This document shows, piece after piece, positions 44,353-58,200 of a DNA stretch of 64,000 nt (positions within the stretch are counted from its first letter, which is position 1; each line of letters opens with the position of its first letter). The stretch lies in the NCBI GenBank assembly GCA_032719365.1, contig CM064867.1, positions 56,732,601-56,796,600 on the forward strand, read 5' to 3'. The stretch is from Prinsepia uniflora. Its lineage: Eukaryota > Streptophyta > Magnoliopsida > Rosales > Rosaceae. Both the position numbers and the translations under genes were made by a program. The notes under the pieces were generated by a model. That model did no database searches. It was not told the origin of the DNA and saw only the letters and a program-made list of their open reading frames with translations.

Positions 44353-47036
44353 CGTAACACCCCAGACTTTTAATAAAAAGTAAATTCGGAAATTTAATTC
44401 AAAATGACTATTTTGCCGCTAGACAGGGAAAAATGTTGACTTTTGACCCAGGCTACAATTTGGATATTAACCAAGGCCTATTATGTAGATCGAGACATCA
44501 TGGGTCCGTAGACAAGCGACACATCAAAATCGAACGTCCGACTGGAAAGTTACGGGCCACGGAAGAAATAGGGTATTATTCACGTTTTATGAGACATGAA
44601 CAGTTGGCAGATTTTAAATTGGGAAAATATCTGAGATGGACCAATTGATGAGTGACAAATGCCACTCATCGCATTGCCCCAACTACCCATGTTCATGCAT
44701 ATCATTTGTATCTTCATCTTCTTTGTTTTCATTTCACCCGAAACCCACAAACAACCCACACCATCATACCTCATCTTTGTTGCTGCTTGAGAGTGACTGA
44801 GACTGAGAGAATGACCAGAGACGACAAAAACGACGGCTGAGCACTACGGAGAGGCTGTTAAACCCAATGATCAAGTAAACCCAAAACCATGGTTTGGGTT
44901 CAAATTTTGCAATTAGTTTAAAAGGATTGTTAGACTGTTTTGATGATTGGAAATTGTTCTTTGGGATTGTACGAGTCCACAGGGGCCAAAATCGTGAAGG
45001 AAGGTTGCTGGAATCGACCAATAGAAGGATTGGGAAATTAGCCTAAAATCTTCAAGCTCAAACAGGTAATTTCAGGCCTTGTTTGATGTTTTTGAGGTTA
45101 TAGATCCCTTGTTGAGTAGGCTACGAGCATATAGGAAGAAAAATGGAGTGAAAAGGTTGAGAAATGAGAGAGATATGTGCGAGTAAAGGTCAAGGGTCGG
45201 TTAACCCGTTACAGGGTCGCAGGTCGACCCGGCCAGAGGTTGACAATGATGATGTGGTAGTCCACGTCATCACCCTGTCAGACCTATCATTCCACGTGGA
45301 AAATCAGGTGATGCCATGTGGCAGACTGTTAGGCCCAGTCCCCAGTTGACGTGTTAGGTCCTGGTCAGCATGTTAGACCATATGGACCAATAGGGTGGTA
45401 CCACATGGAAACCTGCCAAGGAGTGTTAGAGTAACGTGGCAGCTGACATGGCAGTTCACATCAGCCATGTCAGACCACGTGGACCAACATGGTGGTGCCA
45501 TGCGGTAGGGTATTAGAAGTATCAGAGACACGTGGCAGGACACATGGCACCAGTCAAGGTGTGCCACGTGGTAGGTGTCAGACCTGATAGGTGTTAGACC
45601 TATCAAGCTGATGTCAGCGTTGACCGACGTTGACCATCATTGACTGGACTTTAACTGGTGCTTGAGGACGAATGGACATGCGTGTCGAGGTCAAATCAGT
45701 CTAGTTTAAATAGCTTCGACGATATGAATCCAACAGTGGTGGTTTCAGGTCGATTGGAGACCATTGAATAGGTCATTTAGGGGTTTTAGCCTCAGAAGCG
45801 TCTTCGGGACGCATTTCTGATATCGGGTTTTGTAAGGGTTTATTGTATGAACTTGTATAGAACATTAGTGACCCTCGGATGGGATTTGGACAGGCTCAAA
45901 AACTTGGGACTAGTTAAGGTGAGATTACGCTGCGGATATTGAGCGCGCATCATGGACCGAGCATGAGTGGAATATTGTTTTATAACTGAAATGCATGCAT
46001 AACTATTTTGAATGCTTTTTTATATGATTTAAGTTGAAATGGATATCGTATTTGATGATGTTGTGAATTTAATCATCGGTTTATGAACTGTTTTGCGGAT
46101 TTACGAATAAATGATGTTTTGGGGCTTGAGACCCGATTGAGTAATGATTTGACTTAGATTTAGAGTCAAATGAGAATTTTAAAGAAAGATTGCATTTTAA
46201 CTGGATTTGAATAGCGATCTGCCATGATTGGTTTGGATAAATCAGGATTTATGAATATGTTCTGGACACTGGTTTCGGATGGCCTTTGTGGGAAAGACAT
46301 GTGAGAGTTATGTCTTGGGCATATGTCTAATTAAATAGTGTTTTGACTCAATTTGGGACATAAAAAGTTTTAAAATGATTTTAAATGTATTTGGGTATTG
46401 TTCCACATATACCAACCTGGTGAGTTGGATTGTCTCCTCTAGACGTCAAGGATCCTAGAGTAGTCACGGTGCACTACCTGAAATGAGTAGCTCTGAGGAA
46501 AGACTCAGGTTCTAGAGTGCGAGATTATGATATCACCCGGACGTGGTAGATCCAAGGAAGTCACCCTATTATGATATCAGCCCCGACGTCGTTGAGTTGG
46601 ATCCTGGGGAGGTACTCGGAGATGAGACCCTGAGTTGCACGCGTAGCATTACAAATCATGTCCGGTATTAGTTATAGACATCGCAGATGTCGGCGATTGG
46701 TTATATTGTGTTTTATTGATATGTGTGTCTAGATATATATATATATATATGATTTGAACTATCTACACAGAGGCAGGGGCTGATCCCGAGACAGAGGCAT
46801 AAACAGTACCGTTGCGCACCTGAACATCTTTCAAGGTAGGTTTTGGTACTATTGTTGTACTGACATGTATGCTCGATTATGTAGTGATACTTATCCCTTG
46901 TCTGACAATGTTATAGTTGAACTCTATTTACTTTTAAACCCATTAAGGGTCTTTTCGGTATTTTGAGTATGATTGTTAAACGGGAGCAGGGCACATCCCA
47001 CGATAATCCCAGGGGGATCAGGATGATTTCTGTCCA
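44353..47036 (+). mobile_element. Element A 5' LTR
   Basis: 2.68 kb, starting CGTAACACCCC (ancestral TG changed to CG) and ending TTTCTGTCCA, followed by a primer site. It has one TAGACAAGCGACACA module (near 44508), a donor-like CAG/GTAATT at 45066, an ACGTGG cluster (45230-45620), palindromic units (GGGCTTGAGACCC near 46120) and the LTR-end block. Confidence 0.8.
45230..45620. promoter_or_regulatory. G-box/ABRE-like cluster in LTR A
   Basis: Five ACGTGG cores (in CCACGTGGAA, AACGTGGCAG, CCACGTGGAC, ACACGTGGCA and CCACGTGGTA) and many ACATGG/CCATGTGG variants lie within 390 bases. The motif is a known bZIP target in plant promoters; function here is inferred. Similar clusters are in X (4690-5000) and B (48640-48830). 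Confidence 0.45.
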
Positions 47037-47038
47037 CT

Positions 47039-47050
47039 TGGTATCAGAGC
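47039..47050 (+). promoter_or_regulatory. Primer-binding site of element A
   Basis: TGGTATCAGAGC follows two bases after the LTR end and is complementary to initiator tRNA-Met. Confidence 0.9.
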
Positions 47051-47127
47051 ATTAGGATAGCGATTTGTACATTGTACATTGACTTGCTTAATATGTCGTA
47101 CTAATTTATGCCTCTTAACAGATAAAC

Positions 47128-47697
47128 ATGCCTCTGAGATGAGTGCCCCTTCCATGGTCTGAGGATGATCTCGCTAGAGATTTGGAGAGTGCTAGCATTG
47201 AGAGAGCCCAGCACCTAGGGGCAACTAAATTTAGTGGTGGGGCGGACACTGAGGAAGCCCACTAGTGGATTACATGGGTCGAGCGGATCTTCTTGGTTAT
47301 GAGATGCCCTCCAGACGATCGAGTTTTGCTGACTACCTTCTTATTGGACGGTGGTGCTTATCAGTGGTGGTACACACTTGAGAAGTCTGGACGATGACAT
47401 GTGAGGTCTTCAAAGAGCATTTTCTGGAGCAGTGCTACCCTCGTTCATTCCGTGATGTTAGAGAGGCTGAGTTCTTGCCGCTCCGACAGGGGAGCATGTC
47501 AGTGGAAAAGTAAGAGCAGAGCTTCCAGAGATTGTCCCGTTTTACTTCTGCATTTGTGAGTACTGAGTCTAACATGTGTCGCTGATTTGAGATGGTCCTC
47601 CGAGGGGAGATCCGTACCATGGTGACGATAGGATCCTATGCTACACTGAGGGAGCTGACTGATGCGGTTGTGAGAGTGGAGGACAGTTAGCTGACTC
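47128..47697 (+). pseudogene. Element A gag, first part (broken)
   Basis: From ATGCCTCTGAGA the frame shows a gypsy Gag like the one at 37403: ASIERAQHLGATKFSGG, WVERIFLVMRCPP, GAYQWWYTLE and EAEFLPLRQGSMSV. It carries stops in place of expected Arg, Gln or Tyr codons (TGA at 47140, TAG at 47263, plus later ones) and a frameshift near 47385-47395. It is interrupted at 47697 by solo LTR B and continues at 51756. Gag would form the particle; this copy is not functional. Confidence 0.8.
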
Positions 47698-48639
47698 TAT
47701 AACGACCTGTCCCGAATTTCAGGATTAGATAAGTGATTAATTAAGGATTAGTGTGACTAATAGGGGATTAGTCGAGAGTTTTCCGAAGGATGAAGTAAAA
47801 TGACTGTTTTTCCCTTAGGATTGGGCAAAATTTTGACTTTTGACTCGGGGAGTCAAATATACGAGGGTCGATGACCGTTACATAGATCGACTCGATACAA
47901 GTCCATAAATAGGTGGCACGTCAAAATCGGACATTCGACGGGGAAGTTACGGTTCATAGACGATTTTGGGTACTATTTATAATCGCACGTTTTATGAGGT
48001 AGGTTGTTATTTGTCCTTTATTGTGGGTCCAGATATGTCTATCAGGCCCAATAGATCCATTGATCCCTAAACATACATACATACACACCACCGCCCTCCA
48101 TTATCATCTTCTTCATTCGACTCAAACCGATACCCCACAAAACCAAATACACCTAGCCCGCACCACAACCCCATCCCATCCCATACTGTGATGATTGAGT
48201 GACTAAGAGTGAGGGACTGAGATAGACGGATGGCTGAGGCACAACGGAGGTAAGAAACCCGAAAACCCGTTTTGGTTGAAAAATTGGATTTTGGGTTTTA
48301 AAGGTTTAGGGCTGTTTCGAACTATTGGGTTGTGTTTGTGGGGTATGTACGAGTCTAAGGGTATCAAAAATAGAGGCTGTGAACGGTGGAGCAGCTCAAG
48401 CAGGGAGCTAGAATTTCTAGCCACTGTTCATCGATTCAAACAGGCAATTCTAGGCTATTTTTCATCGTTTTAATCATATAGATCAAGTGAGGGGATCCAG
48501 ACAATCATATAGGAATCAACGGTTTCGAAAACAGACTAGAAACAAGAGAGAAAAATTTGTGTCAGGGTCGCGGGTCTACCTGACTCGGTTGTAGAAATCC
48601 GGGTTGACATGGTTCAGTGAGGACGACGATGACGTGATA

Positions 48640-48830
48640 AGGTGACGTTATCATTTGTCAGGTGTTAGGCCACGTGGCCAATGGGAGGCTGCCACATAGC
48701 AGTTGTCAATGCCCAGTCAGCTTGAGATGTCAGTGATGTGGACCAATCAGATGGTGCCACGTGACACTGATATGTTAGACACATGGACTTGTGAGCTGCT
48801 AACACGTGTCAGATGTCAGAGTTGTTAGAG
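48640..48830. promoter_or_regulatory. Short ACGTGG cluster in LTR B
   Basis: GGCCACGTGGCC, GCCACGTGAC and ACACGTGTC occur within 190 bases, in the same relative place as the larger clusters of X and A. Confidence 0.35.
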
Positions 48831-48832
48831 TT

Positions 48833-50087
48833 TGTAACAGCCCGTCCCAAAGACCGGGATTAGATTAGTGGTTAATGACGGATTAGTGAAGTTAATCGGT
48901 GATTAGTTGGAGGCTTCGGACGGACGGTGTCGAAAGACGATTTTTCCCCTAGAATTGGCAAATGTTGACTTTTTCATCGGACGGTCAAAAGGACTTTGAC
49001 CGATGACCGTGACGTAACCATAGTTGCGAATTCAGAAAAGTGATTTCGGGCTTGGAGACTGTTCATGAGATTTCGGTTTTAAAACTGTATTTCGGAAATG
49101 AAATTTCGGATATGGTTTTGAAACTTAGAAAGGGAATCTGGATTTGGGTTTGGGATGATGGTTTCGGATGCTAGATTACGGAACCATTGTTGCGAATTCG
49201 GAAAAGGATTTTCTGTGGTTTTTCACTGTTGATTGAAAATTGTTTTGGGTTTAAATAGCCGGAAAAAGAAAAAGAAAAACCCACTGGATCTGGTTTTGAG
49301 TTTAAAGACTGGGATTGATTGACGGGGGGAGGGCCCTAGATTGATATGTTTTGAGTTTAAAGACTCGGTATATGTTTTGAGTTAAAAGACTCCGTTATTG
49401 TGATACCCCCCTGAGGCCTGTGATTTTGTTTTGAGTTTAAAGACTCGTTGATATCCCCGAAAGGCCTGATTATTGAACATGGTTTTGAGTTTAAAGACTC
49501 GGGCGCACTTGAGATCCAGCAACTCGCATGATTGATGTTTTTCACTGGTTTTTCACTGGTTTTCCGATCCTTTGGGCAGTGGCCCTGATGAATTGGATTT
49601 GATGAGTTTTAGGACTGAGTTCCCGTATTTGAGATTGCTTTGTGATTTGAGGCTGAGGCCTGGATTTGAATAACGAATTTGATTCGGGTTTTCGATAATG
49701 GTTTTCAGTAATGGTTTTGGATATGAAATGGTTTTATGGAATGACTTTTATATGCATGCATTGGTTTTAAATGGAGGGTATAAATGTAATTGTGTTTTCT
49801 GATAACTGTTTTCAGAACTTATTACCTGTTTTTCTCCACTCACAGTCTTTTGTGTTTTTGATACCCTCCAGGTTGTTGCGGTGCAGGCTGTTGGTCGAGA
49901 GAAACAGAGAAATCACACTCGTGATCCATAGTAGATTCTGCGTGCCGACGGTCGGTTCGAGAATCTCTTGTCCGACTTACGTGTCACATGGAGGTTGGAC
50001 GTCGGTTTAGCCTTCGTGTCATGCGTAAGTTAGACGGGAGCAGGATTCAGCCCTTAATCCCGGGGGGATTAGGGGTGGGTCCTGACA
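48833..50087 (+). mobile_element. Solo LTR C nested in B
   Basis: 1,255 bp, TGTAACAGCCCGTCCC to GGGTCCTGACA. An exact five-base duplication GAGTT lies on both sides (48828-48832 and 50088-50092). It is shorter than its relatives because sequence after GACGTAACCA (49012-49021) is missing. It holds GAGTTTAAAGACTC units (49330-49500) and the cassette CCACTCAC...CCTCCAG/GTTG (49836-49875). Confidence 0.92.
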
Positions 50088-51755
50088 GAGTTGATGTCAT
50101 TGTGACGTTAGCAGTGATGTCAGCATTGACTACTAACGTAAGCGTTTACCGTGCTGACGTTAGCGTTGACTTTTTGGTTAATGCTGACTTTTTATTTGAC
50201 CCATGTGTGGGGGCGTGTGGGTACATTTTTTGAGGTATAACCAAGACCATTTGAAAGGTTTAGATGATACGGATCCAATGGTGGTGGTTTCGGATCGATC
50301 GAAGATCGTTAGGTTGGTCAAATTTAGGTTTTTAGCCTCTGGAAGCTTGTTCGGGAAGCATTCCCAGGCTGGTACTGTTCATGGGCTTTAGATATGACCT
50401 TATTGAATCCATTAGTGACCCTAGGTATGATTTGGACAGGTGTGGAAGTTCCGGAGATGGTGATTTAGCCTCGGGGAGGCTTATGACACGCATATCAAGG
50501 TGGCAGCTAGGACGATTTGTGAGTGGACTTTTGTTTTCGAAATATGATGCATGCATAACTGTTTTATATGTTCTATATATGTGATTTCTATGATTATGAT
50601 TGTGGTATTTCGTGTTTACGTATTTACATGTATTTTGAGGTTTAAGGTTTTATACTATGTGTATACGTGCTTGTGTTTTCTATGGTTGTTTGATAAATTG
50701 ATTTTGGATTTGGAAATATGAAATAGGGCATGAGATCCATTTGATTTGGAAACTATCGGACTTGGAGTCCATTTGATTTAATGAGATATCGAGTTGGAGG
50801 CCCAGTTGGTTACATGATCGGGCTTGAGGCCTAGTTGAGTATAATATCGAGCATGAGTCCCAATTGTGGTTTATAAATGTGATTTTGGGTTTGGAGACCC
50901 TAAATGGATTTTGTTTGATAAATTGGATTTATGGATTTATTATGGTGTTATGGAAATTCTGAGCATGGCCCCTTTGAGATGTTTTGAAAGGATTTTATAA
51001 AATGTTTTCCATATACCATCCTGATACGAGACGCATTGCCTGCGAGGGGTCATTGCATGGAGCGTCCGGACCGTATAGTGACTCAGGAGAAGGATTGCTA
51101 TGATTAGACATCTGGGATGTCAGAGAGTGACCTGAAGAGACCCCGGGCAACACGCATTACTTAGACCATGATATGATGTCTGGGACGTCAAGCATTTGGG
51201 ACGCTTGGCATTTGGGATTCCGAGGATTAGTATTTGGTAAACACGATTTATTGGATTTATGAATAGTATTTTTGTGTATGGATTTAGGCAGTGACCCACA
51301 TGATTTGGATTTACGGTTTTGGGCTGAGTTCCCACATAATTTGGTTTTATGGTTTTGGGCTAAGGCCCTGATGATTTAAGGAAGGAAATGGCTTTGGTTT
51401 TATAAACAGTTTTTATTATATTTGAATTAACTGGTTTTCGTATGCATGCATAGTTTTAAGTGAAGGGCATAAAAGTCTTTTATGAAATGAGTTCTTATCA
51501 AATTATTTATTTTCGTCCACTCACAACTTATATGGTTTTGAATGCTCTTCAGGTTGATAACGGATGCGGGTTGTAGCAGAGGCTGAGCCATCACACTCCG
51601 CCACTAATCTTGACGCATTCTGGAAGCCCGAGTGGGCTATGGTGTGAGTTATCCCTTGTCTGACCTCTGTGTCACACATGCGTGTTACACGTGCGTTAGA
51701 CGGGAGCATAGCACATCCTGCGTTAATCCCGGGGGGATTGGGATGGGTCATGTCA

Positions 51756-52236
51756 AGCTCGGAAACAATTTTCCTGGGATGGACGACGACGAGAGCGTTC
51801 ACATTCTGAACCTTCGAGCCAGATGGCCCCGAAGGGAGGCTGTTTCAGTGGAGCATCATCATTATCAGGTGGTGTTCAGTTTGGCAGGTATGGGAGTACC
51901 CAAAGGTTTTTCTTCATGGCACATCAGACTTCTCAGATGAGTGGTACGTCAGTGGAGTCTACGGGAAAACCGAGGGTGTCAACCTGTTATACATGTGGAG
52001 AACCTGTACACTTTAGGAAAGAGTGCCCACAGATGACCGATTGTAAGACCCGTGTCCTGGAGGGAACGGTGAATGATCCCACATTCCTGCTAGGGGAATG
52101 GTCTGGGAGGGGATTGGTGGTGTGCCTTAAAGGGGTAGGAACACACCTATCTAACGCGAGGCCTTCTGGGATCTCACTAGCTTTGGATTCCTGTGGAACT
52201 CCAAATTTAAGTGAGTGGAGGTTGGTGTAATTTCAT
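51756..52236 (+). pseudogene. Element A gag, second part with zinc knuckle
   Basis: This continues the gag interrupted by LTR B. A frame from 51823 reads through a serine-rich stretch to a zinc knuckle at 51985-52026 (CYTCGEPVHFRKEC, C-x2-C-x4-H-x4-C). That is the nucleic-acid-binding end of Gag. The frame then loses similarity, and the element is cut at 52236 by LARD D; no protease or RT of element A remains in the window. Confidence 0.75.
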
Positions 52237-55200
52237 TGTAATGACTCGTCCCGAATTCTGGGATTAGATTAGTGGCTCATCAAGGATTAGTAAGGTTAAT
52301 CGGTGATTAGTAAAGCGAAATCGGAAGGACGACGTAAAATGACCGTTTTACCCCCTGAATGGGTGAAACGTTGACTTTTCATTCAGGCTATCAAATGGAC
52401 TTTTACGGATGACTGCGACGTAGTTCGGGACGTCATGAGTTGGTAGACAGGTGGCACGGTCGATTCCGACGTTCGAGGAGGAAGTTATGAATTTTGGAAG
52501 TTCGAGGGTATTTTGGTAAATTGGTTAGAAAGGGCAAAATGTTGACTTTTAAACCTAGATGTCGGATGGCCGAGGGCCGAGGACCGTTACATAGATCGAG
52601 TCGATACGAATCCGTAGTCATACGGTACGCCGAAATCAGACTTCGAACGGGAAAGTTATTGGTCACGGAAGTTCGATTTCACTATGTACGCATTACGAGA
52701 CGGGGATGACGTGGCGATATTTGATTAGGCAGATATTTTAGTGGGACCCATGGATGAGTGACAAGTGTCACTCATCCCATTGGCCAATCCTCTAAAAAGT
52801 GGATATAACCATTAAAATAATAATATTTTATTATTTTATATTTCTCACTCATCCCATCTTTTAATTTCCACCCTTCATCTATATTTCTTCCCTCAATCCT
52901 CACCATCCATTTTTCTCTCTCTCACCTGATCATCATCCTCTCTGTTTTCTCCCACAAACCCGATCTCCCATTTTCCGTTTCAAACAACACACATGGCCAA
53001 GCATGCTCCCAACCCCCAAACTCAATCCTTTGCTCATGGAACCTGAAGGAAAGTTAGAGAGTGAGGAAGGACGAGTTGAATGGTGGCTACGACACGCACC
53101 GTTGTGGACGGCGGAGGTAAGTGACCCGAGGACCCCCTTTTACTTTCAAAATTTGGAAACTGAGATTTAGAGGTTTTTAGTTCATTCTATTGATGGGAAC
53201 AACTTTCTGGTGATCTAAGACGAAGCTTGGGTTTGATTTCGAGGGCTAGGACGGCCGGAGGCCACGACGGTGTAGGGTTGCAGGTGGCCGGTTCGGTCTT
53301 CAATCGTGGAGGTAGTTTCTGGAACCCTTTCTCTTGTTTTTAATAACTAGATCAATGGGAAAGGATGCTAGGAACATTTAGGAATTAAAATGGAATGAAA
53401 TGGATCGAAAATGGATGAAATAGGACCCTAGATCGGTCCACACCAGTCCAGTCTGGTTCAAACCAGAGGATCGGGTTCGCTAGAGGTAATGGATGTTGAA
53501 TAGTAACCAGCGTGGGGACTTCGGGCCGCGCGTGGGGGCGTGTATGCCACCTTTTGGGGATGCTTCCAACACAAGAAATCATCCTTTCGATGTAACGAAC
53601 ATTTTGGGACTAGTTTCGTGTCGATCGGACATCGTTTCGATATTGTTCGGGACGTCCGAAGGTTTAGGATCGACTTTAAAAATAGTTAAAAATTTGAAAA
53701 AATTACGGGGCTTTAGTGAGAGGTTAATAAGGTAGTTAGTAACCCTCTAAAGTGATTTGGACAGGTTTGGGGGTCCCGGTGACGACGATTGGCCCGGGAG
53801 AGCCTTATGGCACGCGTATGGAGGCGGCAGCTCGGACGATCTGTGAGTGGACCTTTTTTTCTAAATTGATGCATGCATAAATGTTTATTATATGTTTTAA
53901 TACTTGTTTTTCGATGCCATGAGTGCATTTATGTGTGGTTACATATTGGCACGTATTTCGAGGTTTCGGCCTTATATGGTGCCTATACGGTTTTGTAGTT
54001 CTACGATGGTTTAAATGAAATGGTTTTGGATTTAAAAAGGCTAAACTCGGGCATGAGACCCATTTGGTTTTGTCTCGGGCATGATGTCCTATTGGTGAGC
54101 TACGGGTTTGAGTCGTGGTCGCGGCGAGTGCTATGTGCACGGCGACGGACGACACGACACTCGCCTACGGACTGGGATGTGTTCCTTCTGGAGAGGTCAC
54201 GATGCACGATCCCTTTTCGTGCAGCCAATGGAGGCTCGAATTCTGAGTGCTGACGGTTCAGGATATTGATCTTTGTTGAGTACACCATAAGCTAGCGGTG
54301 GTCGCGTCGGTTAATTTGTTCACGGCGACATACCAGGATTGAGGGCGGTCCTGGACGGATGGTTGCATGCATCACTACGATTGGAATCATGACTGACCCT
54401 GAGATATCGGGCGCGATACCCAGTTGAGTCATGTGTCCGGGCACGAGACCCAGTTACTTTACGTTTTACTTTACGTTTTTTATTTCGGGTCAAGGGCCCT
54501 AAATAGATTTCTAGTTTCATGACGGTTTATGGGGACCGAGCGTGAATGTTTTCTAGATATATATATATATACTCATATACCTTCCTTATTTGGAGTGTAT
54601 CCTCTTGGGTGGGTCGTTAAATCTGGGTGGACTCCGGAGTAGTCACGGAGCACTAACTGAGTGGAGTCGCCCCCGTTAGGTACCTTACTCTCAGGAAAGC
54701 TTGGATTATAACCTCAGGGAGGGTCATTGATCTACAGACATTGACCTGGGTGGACCTTGGGAGACTTGGGCTTTGAGACCCCGGGTAGCACGTGTGTAGC
54801 TTTAGATACCGTGACAGGATGGTTATGTGATTTATGTATATATATGTTATATGATGCGTGATGTATATAGGTTTTGGACTGTGGCCCGTATTTTTGGTTT
54901 CTTTATGGTTTTGGGCTTAGCTCCCACATATGGTTCTTTTGGATAAGTGGTTTTTAAATGCATGTAGGCTTTTTAATGAAGGGTACAAATGTCTTTATGA
55001 AAATGTTTTTATAAATTATTGTTTCGTCCACTCACAGCTTTTAAATGTTTTGATTGCCCTTCAGGTTGACAGAGGATGCGGGCTGTAGCAGAGACCGAGA
55101 CATCACATACCTCCTCCGGATCCTGGCGTACTATGAAGCCCCGAAAGGGCTAAAGTTAGAATTTCCCTTGTCTGATGTAACAACCCGTCCCGAGAGCCGG

Positions 55201-58200
55201 GATTAGTAGCATAATTAAGGTGGGATTAGTGAGGCTAATCAGTGGTTAGGTGGTCCCGATAGGTCCGTGAGCCTAGAATGACGATTTTGCCCCTAGTTCG
55301 GGCAAAATGTTGACTTTTAGTTCGGGTGGTCAAGTGGGTATTGACCAGGGACCAGGACGTAGTTTAGCATGTCACGAATCCATAGGCAGGAGGTACGCTC
55401 GATTCCGACATCCGAGGAGGAAGTTGTGATGTTCGGAAGGTTGAGGGCATTATCGTAATTTGGGTAAAATAGGGGGAAAAAGTTGACTTTTTGTATGAAC
55501 GGGTTTTGGTATGTTGACCTAGGACCGTTAGATAGATCTCGTTATCCTGAGTTCGATGACAGGCGGCACGTGTTCATCGGACTTACGATGTGCGAGTTAC
55601 GGGTCAAGGAAGGTATGGGCATAGCCGTAAAATTGAGTTAAATAGAGGGGCAGTTTGGTCTTTTGAACTTTGGTAAGTGTGCAGCAGAGAGAAGCAGATG
55701 AAGGGCTGAGATTGGGCCATGTGGGAGAGTATGGAGTGGATGGTGACATGTGGCAGGTGTGTAGTGGGTTCTGGGGGGTTCTTATGTGTGCACGGTCCAA
55801 ATAATTGGGGTGCAACCGTGCAAGTGTGCGTGGCTGTTCGCAGAGAAAACGGAAACAGAGAGGGAGCAAATTGAGAGAATTGATCGGTTATGGTGTGTGT
55901 GTTGGTGAGTTGTGAGGGTGTGTGAGTGACCATAGAGGGAGAGTGAGACAGGGAGAAGGTTAGACGGTGTGAAGGTGGTGTGTGAATGAACTGGGAGCTA
56001 CGGGAAAACCAGGGGTGAAAAGCAGGGAGGTTGTGAGAGATCGTGGCGGTGGTGGCCGTGTGCGGTGCACTTGGGCTTGTGGTGGTGTGGTGGAGGCTGA
56101 GAGGAGTCGACCAGCCCCAGCGGAGCTCACGACGGCGACGGGAGGCAGGTAATTACTCATCCTTGTTTCTGTGCTCTGTTTTGTAGACTGAGTTCAAATC
56201 GAAAGTCGTGGCTTGAGAGGTAGAATCGAAGTTCATAGGGAGGTCTAGGGGACTCAGGTGAGGTCTGGGAGTCCTCTGGTTGTGCTGCCGTGATGGGGAG
56301 TGAACGGTAGGGGTTAGCACGACGGAGGAGACTCTGTGTGCTCTGTTTTGGCCGTGAGTTTCAGACGGGGAGTCGTGAACCTAGGGACTGAGTCGAAGGT
56401 TTAGGAGTGTTGGGTTAGGTTCAGTGAGGTCCTAGGAAGATTCTGGGATAGCCACCGTGATAGGAGGTGATCTGAGTGGCCGGAGAAGGAAACAGGGGAC
56501 TGGTTCGAGTTTCTTTCGAGCTTGAGTCGATGAGCTACGGGATGAATCGAGGTTTTTGGAGTTGGGAAAAGGATAGGGTAGGTCTGGACGAAGCTGAGGG
56601 TGAAGAGAGAAGGTGAAATGGTGGCCGGACGGCGGAGATCAGTCCTCTCCGGTTCGAGTTGCAGCAGCCGGTTCAGCACAGTCGACTCAAGGTTGACGAT
56701 GGTACTGTAGCTAGCGCGTGAGGGCCACGCGTAGCCACTTAGGACGGCGCGTGGGGGCGCGTGCGGCAGCTTCCGGTGAAGGTGTCAACATGGATTTTAG
56801 TTTAGATGTTATGATGAGTCTAATGGAAGTGGTTTCGGGTTATTCGGACGTCATTTGAGTATAGTTTCACGAGAGTGAAAGCTTAGGGTCCCGGTTTATT
56901 ACGTTTAGGATTCGAGGATTTTGAGGAAATTTAGGTGGACCTTTGTAAGTGGGTTAGTGACATAATTTGGTGGTTATTAACAGGATCGGGATTTCCCGAG
57001 GAAGCCGAGGAACGTGCAGGACGTTCGGGACGCGATTAAGGGCGCGGTACTGTGAGTGGACCCTTTCTCTAAACTCGAGCATGCATAATTGTTTTCTATA
57101 ATTGTTTTATGGTTTTAATTATGAATTTATGTTTATCGGATATGCCTTGTTGATTTTACATAATTGCACGGTTTTTGAGAAAGTTCGGTTTTCAGCGCGT
57201 TTTAAGAGAAAAGTGTGATTTCTGAATATGAGGCTATGGATTTGGGATTTCAGTGGATAAGTGGTTTAAATTTTTATAAAGGGATTTCGAACCATGATTT
57301 GGTGATTAAGGTTTTTGGTTTTAGAATCGGATTTCAGAAACGGAGTTTGGTTTTAAAGTTGAAAAGTAGATTTCCGGATTTGGGTTCGGAATGACGGTTC
57401 TGGATGCCGGAAGAGCTTCGGACCAGTGATTTCGGATTCGGGTTTGGATATGGATTTAGAAATGGTTTTCAAATGGTTTTGGATTGGATTTGCTGGATCT
57501 GGTTATTGGGTTTATAGACCCCGATATTGTGATTGACGGGGGACGGGCCCGTATTGAGTTTAAAGACTCGGGAGTTTAAAGACTCGGATATATTGATATT
57601 TCGCCCATAGGCCTGTTGAGTTTAAAGACTCAGATATTATTGAGGCCTGGATTGAGTTTAAAGACTCGGGAGTTTAAAGACTCGGATAGGTCCAGCAGGT
57701 TTGATCGGAAAATGAGGTTTTACGCTATTGTTTTATGATGCTTGTGATATGACTTCTATAACTGTTTATAGTGTTCCTGTTTCTTATGATGTTTTATGGT
57801 GATTGATTCATAACTGTTTCGATAACTGGGTTATGCATGTGGTTTTTAAAACGGAGGGTAAAACTCGGTTTTCTTATAAAATGGTTTTAGAACTTTCTTT
57901 TGTTCTGGTCCACTCACACTTTCTGTTTTAAATTGCCCTCCAGGTCGTGGAGCTAGAGCGGGGTCTTGACGTCGAGGCAGTGTCTGAGGCATAGAATTGA
58001 CGAGAGGGATCCCAGAGTGTTTAAGTTTTCTTCCGCGTGCATGTATTTTTCATCGGTTTTTTTTTTCTTTGTAATTCGTACTATGCTCTGTAAAACTTTA
58101 ACTTCGGGATTTATTGAGTGCTTTCTCCTGCGTCTGACTGTTTTGTGTTGGGGTGTCAGACGGGAGCAGGATTTACCTCGGGTTTCGGGGTGAAACCGGG

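Larger units (their letters stand above)
47698..51755 (+). mobile_element. Solo LTR B inserted in element A gag
   Basis: It starts TATAACGACCTGTCC (ancestral TG now TA) and ends GGGTCATGTCA. Without nested LTR C it is about 2.8 kb, the normal LTR length of this family. There is no primer site or interior, so it is a solo LTR. Flanks are GACTC and AGCTC, compatible with one target duplication altered by small changes. It contains a donor-like GGAG/GTAAGA at 48250 and an acceptor-like TTCAG at 51549-51552. Confidence 0.75.

Noticed and set aside
55597..56160. Several ~60-110 residue minus-strand frames
   Set aside because: They lie inside solo LTR E, overlap one another in different frames, and have no motifs.
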